A DNA stretch of 64,000 bases from DASZFV01 sp036494575. Its GTDB lineage: Bacteria > Myxococcota_A > Polyangia > Fen-1088. The notes beneath the pieces are model-generated. The model did not search any database and was not told the DNA's origin. It worked only from the letters and a program-made list of their open reading frames with translations. A program made the translations under genes and the position numbers. Below, piece by piece: positions 1 through 7,437 of the stretch (its first letter is position 1; each line of letters opens with the position of its first letter). Where the stretch lies: assembly GCA_036494575.1 (NCBI GenBank), contig DASXOE010000092.1, forward strand, positions 1 through 64,000, written 5' to 3'.

Positions 1-52
1 GGCCGGCGAGCCGGACGTTCGGGTGGCGCGCCAGGAAGGACGCGAGGTCCAT
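1..52 (-). CDS. N-terminus of an unidentified protein (partial)
   Basis: Only the first 17 codons are in the window. They read MDLASFLARHPNVRLAG and then run off the left edge. The ATG (50-52) shares one base with the TGA stop (52-54) of the GH3-type gene, a TGATG junction typical of translational coupling. This is therefore the third gene of the operon that starts at 2600. Too little sequence is present to name a family. A role in the same acyl or amide pathway is inferred from the coupling alone. Confidence 0.6.
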   Translation of the reverse strand, partial: MDLASFLARHPNVRLAG

Positions 53-1767
53 CACGCCACGGCCGCGCCGGCGCTCGCGGCGCCCGCGACATCGCCAGTG
101 TCCTCAGGCTCGGCGGCGCGCCCGGCGATTCGCTCCGCGACGAGGGCGGCCACGCGCGCGTCATCGCACAGCAGGAGATCCTCGAGCTTGATGCCGCCCG
201 CCACGATGCCGCGCGCCGCGCCGATGTCCTCGTAGAAACGGCGCGCGTCCGCGAGCGTCAGCACGCGCGCCGGGCCCAGCTGGCCGAGATCGCGCGCCAG
301 GTTGTAGTGAAAGATGCCGCGCAACGATTTCTCGAGCAGCGCGCCTCGGCGTTCGTCGTCGGTGCCCGCGCGTCCCTCGCACAGCGCCACGTAGCGCGGC
401 TTGTCGTTCTTGAGCGCGGGCGTGACCGCCAGCAGCGTGAGCGGGCGGCACGCCCCGCCGGATTCTTCCGCCGCGATGGCGTCCAGGCCCGCGCGCGCGG
501 CCTCCTGGCTCATCTTCTCGCCCACCATGTCCACGTCCTGGAGACGCCCAAGATACTCGAAGCAGGGCGTCGTGCCGAGGAACCCGCGGACGACGAGCCG
601 ATCCTCCAGGCGATATCGCAGCAAGCCGCCCCCGGTCGTGAGGAGAGGCCGCACCGTTTGACCGTCGCGAAGCTCCCAGGAGAAGCAGGCCCGCCCGCTC
701 GCGAGGTCGACGAACTCGAGGTAGTGGCTCCGCACGGCCAGCGGCATACGCCCGCGATAGGGAATCGTCACGACGCCCTCGGTGGCCCACAGGCCCTTGC
801 CTTGGAATGCGGCGTGCGGCAGCAGCTCCGCGAGCTGCCTGGCCCAGCGGGCAGCGCCGGCCGTCTGCCAGGCGCTCACGAGCGTGAGCTGCGGCCAGAG
901 CTCGCGGAAGAACGCGGGGTCTTGTTCGCCGCGCCACGCGCGCAAGACGCGCGCGGCGCGCGCGGCGCACGGCGGCCGCCCCAGCAGAGCGCGACGCGCG
1001 CCGTCCCAGGCGCCGGCCGCGAGCACCTCGGCGATGACCTCGCGATGCTCGGCGAGCTGCTCGAAGAGGCTGAGCGCGAAGGTGGGGCTCCACACGGACA
1101 TGAGCGTCAGGTCGTCGGCCGCCGCGAGGAAGGTGGCGGTCGCGAAGAGCGAGTCCTCCGACGAGGCGGTCTCCGTGACCCAGGCGGGCACGGGCGACGT
1201 CATGCGCGTGAAGGCGCGCTTTGCCGGCGAGAGCAGCGCGCGATCGTCGTTGACGTTGGCGCTCGCCGACGCGCGCAGGCTCGTGGGCACCCACGAAAGC
1301 GACCAGTAGTGCCGCCCGCGCGCGACGCCCGGCACCGTCCGGTAGAGATCGAAGCCCCACGGCGAGAGCGCGGCGTCGAGCTCGGCCAGGAACGAGCGCG
1401 TGTACGGGATCCATTTCACCTTCGCGCTCGAGCCGCTCGTCGGCTGGTAGCGCGCGCACGGCGCGGCCGTGAGCTCACGCGCGCCGCCGCGCTGGCGCTC
1501 GATGGCCTCGGCGACGTCGGCGTAGCGGGCCTCGGGGACGCGCTCGCGGAACTTCTCCGGCCCCATCCCCGGCTCGAGGCCCAGGCGGCGCGCCTGGGCG
1601 GCGCCGGCGACGCCGCGCAAGATGCGCTCGAGGTTCCCGAGCTGGGCGGCCCGCGGGTCGAGCAGGGCGCGCTCGAAGGCGTCCGCCGCGCCCCGACAGG
1701 CGAGGCGCGCCGCGCCGTGCGACAGCCGACGGCCAACCTGCAGGAGGCCGTTCGACGCCCGGCTCAC
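52..1767 (-). CDS. GH3-family acyl-acid amido synthetase-like protein
   Basis: A 571-residue protein resembling the GH3 auxin-responsive family. Those ANL-superfamily enzymes adenylate a carboxylic acid and transfer it to an amine. Visible marks are a Ser/Gly-rich nucleotide loop (PTSGSSAKVKWIPYT), the motif GLWATEGVVTIPY, the segment LTTGGGLLRYRLEDRLVV and the hinge GRLQDVDMVGEKM. The GTG start at 1767 overlaps the upstream stop as GTGA, and an open frame further upstream only shadows the preceding gene. Its partners are an unknown GNAT-like protein before it and an uncharacterised gene after it, with a fatty acyl-CoA ligase divergent. Bacterial GH3 proteins are mostly uncharacterised, so the acid and amine substrates are unknown. 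Confidence 0.82.
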   Translation of the reverse strand: MSRASNGLLQVGRRLSHGAARLACRGAADAFERALLDPRAAQLGNLERILRGVAGAAQARRLGLEPGMGPEKFRERVPEARYADVAEAIERQRGGARELTAAPCARYQPTSGSSAKVKWIPYTRSFLAELDAALSPWGFDLYRTVPGVARGRHYWSLSWVPTSLRASASANVNDDRALLSPAKRAFTRMTSPVPAWVTETASSEDSLFATATFLAAADDLTLMSVWSPTFALSLFEQLAEHREVIAEVLAAGAWDGARRALLGRPPCAARAARVLRAWRGEQDPAFFRELWPQLTLVSAWQTAGAARWARQLAELLPHAAFQGKGLWATEGVVTIPYRGRMPLAVRSHYLEFVDLASGRACFSWELRDGQTVRPLLTTGGGLLRYRLEDRLVVRGFLGTTPCFEYLGRLQDVDMVGEKMSQEAARAGLDAIAAEESGGACRPLTLLAVTPALKNDKPRYVALCEGRAGTDDERRGALLEKSLRGIFHYNLARDLGQLGPARVLTLADARRFYEDIGAARGIVAGGIKLEDLLLCDDARVAALVAERIAGRAAEPEDTGDVAGAASAGAAVA

Positions 1768-2600
1768 TCGCCGGCTCTCCAGAGCGGCTCGACTTCCTCG
1801 GACCCGCGCGCGGCCACCTGGCCTTCCCGCGCCGGGTCGTGGGCGCCGGCCTCGAGGTCGGCCTGCGCCATGGCCTTGCGCCGCTCCTTGACGAGGTAGC
1901 GCTTGAGCAAGGAGATCGAGATCTCGGCGATGCACGGCAGCTCATGGCCGACGCGCCAGCCCGGGTTCCTGCGCTCGAAGTAGTTGATGATCGGGTTGTG
2001 CAGGCGCATCTCGGCGGTGATGGGCGCCACCTCCTCGCGCAGGCGTTGAGACCCCTCGCCGAAGTCGAGGACGCCGCGCCGCTCGTCGTACTTTCCCGGG
2101 AACAGCTGCTCGGAGTAATCGCGCACGAGCAGCTCCAACTTCGGATCGACGGCCCCATCGGGGCGCGGGTGATAGTTCACGAAGTTGTTCACGAGCAACA
2201 TGTACGTCTTGTAGCCCTTCGAGATGAGCAGCCAGTAGAGCGGCCGACCCCACGAGGTGAGCCACAGGTAGAGCAGGTGGCGCGTGAAGGCGTCCTTGAG
2301 CGCGCGATCGCCCCAGCAGGAAGGATCGAGGACCGTGTCGCCGCTGAAGACGCCGATGGCGCGCCGCCGGCCGTCCCCGAGCGGCACCTTCTTGATGGTC
2401 GTGAAGCCGCAGATCTCCTTGGTGCGCTTGTCGCGCACGAGGATGGCGCCGTCCTTCTTGGACAGATCGCGCAGGAACGTGGGGACGTCGGCGTTCTCGT
2501 AGATCGTCGAGAACAGCTTGTGCATCCGCTCGATGTCCTCCACCGAGATGGCTCGCAGCGGGCGGTACCGGGCCGTGAGCTTGCGCGCGGTCGTGGTCAT
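1764..2600 (-). CDS. Unknown protein, possibly GNAT-fold, first gene of the GH3 operon
   Basis: A 278-residue soluble protein without a signal peptide. The ATG at 2600 has a strong ribosome binding site (GAGGAGGAG) a few bases upstream, so the longer open frame starting at 2666 is rejected. The N-terminal half (EDIERMHKLF, GAILVRDKRTKEICGFTTIK, GVFSGDTVLDPSCWG) resembles an acyltransferase fold of GNAT type, which also reads an internal-state strand before a conserved turn. No catalytic residue can be assigned. The middle LYWLLISKGYKTYMLLVNN and the C-terminal charged tail are not recognised. It overlaps the GH3 gene by four bases and is probably made in step with it, so it may supply or transfer an acyl group. 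That role is inference. Confidence 0.6.
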   Translation of the reverse strand: MTTTARKLTARYRPLRAISVEDIERMHKLFSTIYENADVPTFLRDLSKKDGAILVRDKRTKEICGFTTIKKVPLGDGRRRAIGVFSGDTVLDPSCWGDRALKDAFTRHLLYLWLTSWGRPLYWLLISKGYKTYMLLVNNFVNYHPRPDGAVDPKLELLVRDYSEQLFPGKYDERRGVLDFGEGSQRLREEVAPITAEMRLHNPIINYFERRNPGWRVGHELPCIAEISISLLKRYLVKERRKAMAQADLEAGAHDPAREGQVAARGSEEVEPLWRAGE

Positions 2601-2614
2601 CAAGTTCTCCTCCT

Positions 2615-2689
2615 CACGAAAGCGCCCACGAAGCTGGCCACCAAGCGTGGCCACGAAGCTGGCCACGAAGAGTGGCTAGGAAGCGTGAC
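2615..2689. repeat. Six 12-13 bp degenerate tandem repeats in a divergent promoter region
   Basis: Consecutive units on the plus strand start at 2615, 2627, 2639, 2652, 2664 and 2677, with a consensus near CACGAAGCTGGC. The block directly abuts the ribosome binding site of the 2600 gene and lies upstream of the acyl-CoA ligase. It could be an operator array for a regulator of both transcription units, or simply a slippage product. Nothing in the sequence decides between them. Confidence 0.6.
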
Positions 2690-2718
2690 TATACAGCTAT
2701 TGACCACGATTTAATACG

Positions 2719-4551
2719 GTGCTAGACGGAAGGCGCGTGTCCGGTTCGGGGGCCATCGCGTCATTGGTGGACCTCCTCGAGGCGAGCCGCGCGCGCTTCG
2801 GCGCACGGCCGCTCTTCGCGACCAAGAAGGCCCAAGACGGAGCGGCCGCGCGCTGGCAGGAGACGACGTACGAGGGCTTCGGCGCGCTCGTCGATCGCCT
2901 GCGCGCTGGTCTGTCGACGCTCGGCGTCGGCGCGGGAGATCGCGTGGGGATCATCTCGGCCAACCGCGTCGAGTGGGCCGTAGCCGCCTACGCGACCTAT
3001 GGCCTCGGCGCGGCCTTCGTGCCCATGTACGAGTCGCAGCTCGAGAAGGACTGGGCCCACATCGTGCGCGACTCGGGCATGAAGATCCTCTTCGTCTCGA
3101 GCCCCGCCGTGCGCGACAAGGTCGCGCCGCACGTGGCCGCCATCTCGACGTTCGAGCAGCTCGTGCCGCTCTGGGACGAGGCCGCGGTCGCCACCTTCAA
3201 TTCGCTCCTCGCGGCGCGGCCGCCCGTGCCCGCGGTGCACCCAGCCGGGAGCGACGTCGCGGCGCTGCTCTACACCTCGGGGACCACGGGGGAACCGAAG
3301 GGCGTGGTCCTCACGCACGGCAACATCGTCTCGAACGCCCTCACGCTGCGCGAGCTCATCCTCGCGACGGAGACGGCTGAGGACCACCGCTCGCTCTCCT
3401 TCTTGCCCTGGGCGCACGCCTTCGGCCACACGGCCGAGCTGCACATGCTGCTCGCCTCGGGCGCCTCGATGGCCATCGCCGAGAGCGTCGAGAAGATCGC
3501 GGACGACATCAAGGATGTCAGGCCCACGGTGCTGTTCGCCGTGCCGCGCGTCTTCAACAAGATCTACGCGGGCGTGCAGCGGCTCATGGCGCTCGAGAGC
3601 GCCCCCATCCGCTGGCTGTTCCGGCGCGGCCTCGCCGCCGCTCGGAAGCGTACGCGGCGCCAAAGGCTCGGGCTCGGCGAGCGCCTCGTGCTCTTCCTGG
3701 CCGACGAGCTCATCTTCTCCAAGGTGCGCGCCCGCTTCGGCGGCCGCCTCAAGTTCGCCATCTCGGGCGCCGCCTCGCTCGCGCGGGAGGTGGCGGAGCT
3801 CATCGACGCCATCGGCATCGCCGTCTACGAAGGCTACGGCCTCACCGAGACGAGCCCCATCGTCGCGGCCAACGTGCCCGGACACCGCAAGATGGGCAGC
3901 GTGGGCCGCGTCCTCCCCGGCGTGCGCGTGGCGATCGACGGCGCGCTCACGGGCGATCCGGGGCAGGGCGAGATCGTCGTCTACGGCCCCAACGTCATGC
4001 GCGGCTACCACCGGCGCGACGACGAGACGCGCGCCGCCCTCACGTCGGACGGCGGCCTCAAGACCGGCGACATGGGCTACCTCGACGACGATGGCTACCT
4101 CTTCATCACGGGCCGCTTCAAGGAGCAGTACAAGCTCGCGAACGGCAAGTACGTCGTCCCGTCGCTGCTCGAGGACAGGCTCAAGCTCTCGCCCCTCATC
4201 GCCAACGTCATGATCTACGGCGACAACAAGCCCTACAACGTCGCGCTCGTCGTTCCGAGCGGCGAGGGGCTGGGCGACGCGCGGGAACCGGGGCGGATCC
4301 GCAAGAAGCTCGAGGACGAGATCGCGCGGCTGTCGGAGGAGTTCAAGCGCTACGAGCGCGTGCGGGCGATCGTCGTCCTCGGCGAGGACTTCACGCAGGA
4401 GAGCGGGATGCTCACGCCGTCGCTGAAGTTACGGCGCCACAATATTTTGCGACGGTGGCGGGGGGAGCTGGACGGGCTTTATGGGGCGGAGGAGTGCGGG
4501 ATCGAGGCGGTGGCGAAGGGACGCGGTTCCGCGGCTCAGTCTCCTGACTGA
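2719..4551 (+). CDS. Long-chain fatty acid-CoA ligase (AMP-dependent synthetase)
   Basis: A 610-residue cytoplasmic ANL adenylating enzyme that activates a fatty acid with ATP and transfers it to CoA. The phosphate-binding loop LLYTSGTTGEPKGVVLTH, the motif YEGYGLTETSPI, and the hinge region KTGDMGYLDDDGYLFITGRFKEQYKLANGKYV are intact. The hinge and length match FadD15-type long-chain ligases. The C-terminus carries the expected PSLKLRR region. Start is uncertain: GTG 2719 gives the longest frame, but GTG 2737 has a closer GGAAGG ribosome-binding sequence and would shorten it by six residues. It is divergent from the GH3 operon, and may supply acyl groups to that pathway (inference). Confidence 0.9.
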   Translation: MLDGRRVSGSGAIASLVDLLEASRARFGARPLFATKKAQDGAAARWQETTYEGFGALVDRLRAGLSTLGVGAGDRVGIISANRVEWAVAAYATYGLGAAFVPMYESQLEKDWAHIVRDSGMKILFVSSPAVRDKVAPHVAAISTFEQLVPLWDEAAVATFNSLLAARPPVPAVHPAGSDVAALLYTSGTTGEPKGVVLTHGNIVSNALTLRELILATETAEDHRSLSFLPWAHAFGHTAELHMLLASGASMAIAESVEKIADDIKDVRPTVLFAVPRVFNKIYAGVQRLMALESAPIRWLFRRGLAAARKRTRRQRLGLGERLVLFLADELIFSKVRARFGGRLKFAISGAASLAREVAELIDAIGIAVYEGYGLTETSPIVAANVPGHRKMGSVGRVLPGVRVAIDGALTGDPGQGEIVVYGPNVMRGYHRRDDETRAALTSDGGLKTGDMGYLDDDGYLFITGRFKEQYKLANGKYVVPSLLEDRLKLSPLIANVMIYGDNKPYNVALVVPSGEGLGDAREPGRIRKKLEDEIARLSEEFKRYERVRAIVVLGEDFTQESGMLTPSLKLRRHNILRRWRGELDGLYGAEECGIEAVAKGRGSAAQSPD

Positions 4552-4804
4552 GCCCGCATAGCGAATCCGTCAAAGAGCTAAATGAAACTCGACAGTTGAG
4601 GTGCGATGTCGCCCCCCGCTGGCGGCTCCGCTTCCGGGGCTGTGAGGGGAATGATTCCGTCAATGGCGATTTGGCGCCCGCGTGACATAAGGTCTTGAGG
4701 CATCATCCCTCACCGCTCTGCGCCGACCTGTTCTTTCTCATCGGCTCGGTACAAAGGCTCGAAGAGACCGGTCTGGGTTCAACCTGTAGACTGCGAAGCA
4801 CTCT
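4552..4804. other. Intergenic spacer, no gene seen
   Basis: This 253-base spacer separates the acyl-CoA ligase from the ATPase/DUF4276 unit. Base composition falls toward A/T across it, so it is probably the left boundary of the transferred segment. No direct repeat, tRNA remnant or attachment site was recognised. Confidence 0.5.
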
Positions 4805-6010
4805 ATGTTCCTGACAAATCCCGCACCTTCGACGTTCATCCATCGCGTTCAGGTGAAGAACTATCGCAGCATCGCAGCGTGCGATGTACAGCTCGGTGCG
4901 CTCACGTTCCTCGTCGGACAAAACGGTTCTGGGAAGAGCAACTTCCTAGATGCGCTTCGATTGACGGCAGATGCGCTCGTTCAGACGCTTGATCACGCGC
5001 TTCGAGACAGGGGAGGCATTGCAGAAGTTCGCCGCCGGTCAGGAGGACATCCGACCCATTTCGGGATTCGCCTCGACTTCTCGTTGCCGGACGGCCAAGC
5101 GGGTCACTACGCTTTTGAAGTAGGTGCCCGGCAAGGCGGCTCGTTTGTGGTCCGGGTGGAGGAGTGCGGGGTTGGGTCGCACTCGTATCGTGTGGAGGAC
5201 GGCAATGTCGTTCGCTCATCGATGGCGACGCTTCCTGCGGCCAGTGAAGACCGCCTGTATCTCGTTACAGCTTCCGGTATCGCCGAGTTCCGAGCGGTGT
5301 ACGACGCCCTATCGATGATGGGTTTCTACAGCTTGAACCCCGCAGCGGTACGCGCTCTTCAGACACCAGATCGTGGCGAGATCTTGAAACGAGACGGTGC
5401 AAACTTGGCCAGCGTTGTTGAGAGGATTGCTCACGCAAACGGAGGAGCTCTCCAGCAGAGAATTGAGGAATATCTCGCTCAGGTTGTGCCAGGGATCGAG
5501 GGAGTGGAGACCAAGAAATTTGGGCACATGGAGACGATCGAATTTCGCCAGCGCGTACAGGGAGCCGACAAGCCGTGGCGATTCCCTGCCATCAATATGT
5601 CTGATGGCACTCTGCGCGCTCTGGGCATATTGGTGGCGCTTTTTCAAAAGCCGGAACGCGGCAGGATTCCTCTGGTCGGGATCGAGGAACCGGAAGCGGC
5701 CCTTCACCCAGCCGCCGCAGGAGTCTTGCGGGATTGCCTCCGCGAGGCTAGCCGAAATACGCAGGTTATTGTGACGAGCCACAGCCCCGACCTCCTCGAC
5801 GATCGCGACTTACCCGAAGATTTCCTCCTGGCTGTCGTTTCCGAGTTGGGTACAACGCACATCGGTCGGGTTGACGAGGTAACTCGATCCGCGTTACGCG
5901 AACACCTCTTCACGGCCGGAGAGTTGCTCCGTTCGGATCAGTTGCGGCCCGGCGATACGGCCAGGCGCACACCTGAACAGCTCCGTCTCTTCGATGGTTC
6001 GGCGCCTTGA
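4805..6010 (+). CDS. AAA family ATPase, OLD/RecF-like (AAA_21 type)
   Basis: A 401-residue SMC/ABC-like ATPase. It opens with the typical FIHRVQVKNYRSI strand, then Walker A GQNGSGKSN (residues 38-46). Walker B is in GIEEPEAALHP (about 290-300), and the closing segment TSHSPDLLDD (about 324-333) carries the switch histidine. Such ATPases sense and dimerise around nucleic acid or a phage trigger and usually control a partner nuclease. The next gene starts within its stop codon and encodes a Toprim-like DUF4276 protein, so a two-component complex is likely. The ATG at 4805 has only a weak ribosome binding site. Codon use is visibly less G/C-biased than in the neighbours, which suggests horizontal transfer. 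A role in phage defence is inference. Confidence 0.85.
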   Translation: MFLTNPAPSTFIHRVQVKNYRSIAACDVQLGALTFLVGQNGSGKSNFLDALRLTADALVQTLDHALRDRGGIAEVRRRSGGHPTHFGIRLDFSLPDGQAGHYAFEVGARQGGSFVVRVEECGVGSHSYRVEDGNVVRSSMATLPAASEDRLYLVTASGIAEFRAVYDALSMMGFYSLNPAAVRALQTPDRGEILKRDGANLASVVERIAHANGGALQQRIEEYLAQVVPGIEGVETKKFGHMETIEFRQRVQGADKPWRFPAINMSDGTLRALGILVALFQKPERGRIPLVGIEEPEAALHPAAAGVLRDCLREASRNTQVIVTSHSPDLLDDRDLPEDFLLAVVSELGTTHIGRVDEVTRSALREHLFTAGELLRSDQLRPGDTARRTPEQLRLFDGSAP

Positions 6011-6573
6011 GACTGGGCTCAATCGTGGAAGGACATGGAGAGGTCCGAGCACTCCCAGTACTTCTCCGTCGTCTGTTGCCGGCGACTATAGAACTGCTTC
6101 CTCCCTTTCGTGTTCCGCGTATGCGCATCGTTAAGGACGGCGAACTCGAACGCACCGTCGAATTGGTGGCACGACAGGTTGGGCCCGGCGGCGCGATCCT
6201 CATCTTGCTCGACGCAGACGACGACTGCCCGGCGACGCTGGGCCCTCAATTGCGAGCACGAGCGCTCGCTCATCGATCTGATCGCCTTGTGTTCGTCGTG
6301 CTGGCCAAGCGAGAGTTTGAATCATGGTTTATAGCGGCGGCTGAATCTCTCGCCGGAAAAAGAACCCTTAACACTGTCTTGCCATGGGTGCCCGAGCCCG
6401 AGAATATCCACGGGGCAAAGGAGTGGTTAGGGGTGAATATGGCGCCCGAGCGAGGCTACTCAGAGACGTTGGATCAGCCTGCGTTTGCCGCGGAAATGGA
6501 CATCGAGATGGCCGCGCGAGCACCATCCTTTGCAAAGCTACTGAAGGATCTGAAAGGGTTGACCCCTGACTGA
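6007..6573 (+). CDS. DUF4276 family protein, Toprim-like
   Basis: A 188-residue protein starting at TTG 6007, which overlaps the ATPase stop as TTGA. The start is supported because the protein then opens with MRLGSIVEGHGE, the usual beginning of the family. The acidic residues of a Toprim-type metal site are visible: E8 in IVEGHGE and D69, D71-D73 in ILLDADDD. A further conserved stretch, AKREFESWFIA, follows at about 100-110. Toprim-like folds in OLD, PARIS and Gabija systems act as nucleases or RNases when released by an ATPase partner. The same arrangement is inferred here from gene order and motifs. The alternative is a housekeeping DNA-repair pair. Confidence 0.82.
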   Translation: MRLGSIVEGHGEVRALPVLLRRLLPATIELLPPFRVPRMRIVKDGELERTVELVARQVGPGGAILILLDADDDCPATLGPQLRARALAHRSDRLVFVVLAKREFESWFIAAAESLAGKRTLNTVLPWVPEPENIHGAKEWLGVNMAPERGYSETLDQPAFAAEMDIEMAARAPSFAKLLKDLKGLTPD

Positions 6574-6630
6574 CTCTGTGGGAAGAGGCGCCGATCGAAA
6601 GGTTGTTCTTCTTTGCGTGTGCCCCGCGCG

Positions 6631-6696
6631 GTCGTTCAAAGAGGCGCCGAGGGCATCGGCGATCTTCATGACGGTGGACAGCTTGATGTCGGCTTT
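6631..6696 (-). pseudogene. Fragment of an XRE-type helix-turn-helix gene
   Basis: One minus-strand frame reads KADIKLSTVMKIADALGAS and a few more residues. The pattern LSTVMKIADALG is typical of the second half of a Cro/C1-type (XRE) DNA-binding domain. No start codon, no first helix and no stop fits this frame, and flanking frames belong to other remnants. It is probably a leftover of a regulator gene. The identification rests on about 20 residues only. Confidence 0.4.
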
Positions 6697-7020
6697 CCGT
6701 CGTGAGCGAGGCCTTGCAGATGCGCTTGAGCTTTTTCGGAGCGTCGCTGTACCAGAGGCTGCCCGATTCGTCGAAGGCGAAGCCGGCCGTGCCCGTCGAG
6801 ACGTTGTCGACGAGCGCGTCGGTGAGATCGGCCGTGGTCATTTCTTGGGCCGGCGTGAAGTCACGAGCTCGTCGAGGAAGCCCACCCAGAGGTTCACGGC
6901 CTGGTCGAACGCGACGCCATTCGGGTGGTCGTAGGTCGAGGCGACGGGGCGCCTGCGGGCGTCTTCGGGCCGAGGATGACGTCGGGAGGCGCCATCGTCG
7001 ACGCGCGGAGGTGCGCGGGC
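6697..7020 (-). pseudogene. Frameshifted NHL/SMP-30-type beta-propeller gene remnant
   Basis: Three different minus-strand frames carry consecutive pieces of one propeller protein: APPDVILGP near 6955-6990, then YDHPNGVAFDQAVNLWVGF near 6880-6940, then DNVSTGTAGFAFDESGSLWYSD near 6740-6810. The motif HPNGVAFDxxxNLW is an NHL or SMP-30 repeat signature. At least two frameshifts separate the pieces and both ends are missing. The nearest intact relative in the window is the NHL lipoprotein at 12570-13751, but no direct copying was demonstrated. The rest of 6574-7437 holds no convincing gene. Confidence 0.65.
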
Positions 7021-7299
7021 GTTTGAAACGCACGGCCTTGCCCGGCGAGCGCCACTGCGGCGCGCACGCTCCAAGACGTGTTGCTCCTGTATCCTCTCGA
7101 GCAGCCCTTCGATCAATGGCGTTCTCGCCGCGTCGTCGATCGCAAAAAAACGTCGACGTTGCATGACGACGCGCCGTGATGCACAGGTCCGTATCTTCAT
7201 CGCGTAGCCGAGATACGGTCGCTGGGTATCTCGCGCTCAATGGGGTACGGAATGCCCCGCCAATCTCGCGACGGTCTCGCGCTTGCACAAGGCGCCGCG

Positions 7300-7327
7300 T
7301 TGAAAGACCCAGCGCAAAGCCTATCGT
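7300..7327 (+). promoter_or_regulatory. Candidate sigma-70-like promoter
   Basis: TTGAAA (7300-7305) and TATCGT (7322-7327) are separated by 16 bases, about 110 bases upstream of the 7438 gene. The -10 match is only four of six, and many chance matches of this quality exist, so it is a weak suggestion for the promoter of the 7438-11496 operon. Confidence 0.2.
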
Positions 7328-7437
7328 TCGAAACTGTGTGCTGGTCGACGGTGAGCAAAACCTTTGACGGATATGTCGAGAGCGCGCACTAACCGGTTGA
7401 ATCGCACGTCGGTACTTTTGCGGCGAGGACAAGGGAC

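Noticed and set aside
307..1899. 530-aa plus-strand open frame
   Set aside because: Antisense shadow of the GH3-type gene; Arg/Ala-rich, no domain, no ribosome binding site, and the minus-strand frame has clear motifs.
2615..2689. Short CRISPR-like array
   Set aside because: Units are 12-13 bp, contiguous and without unique spacers, so it is a simple tandem repeat.
1..4551. Polyketide or non-ribosomal peptide cluster
   Set aside because: No KS, AT, condensation or carrier protein domain; only an acyl-CoA ligase and GH3-type enzyme are seen.
4552..7437. Insertion sequence or prophage carrying the ATPase/DUF4276 unit
   Set aside because: No transposase, integrase, terminal inverted repeat or target duplication was recognised; only base composition differs.
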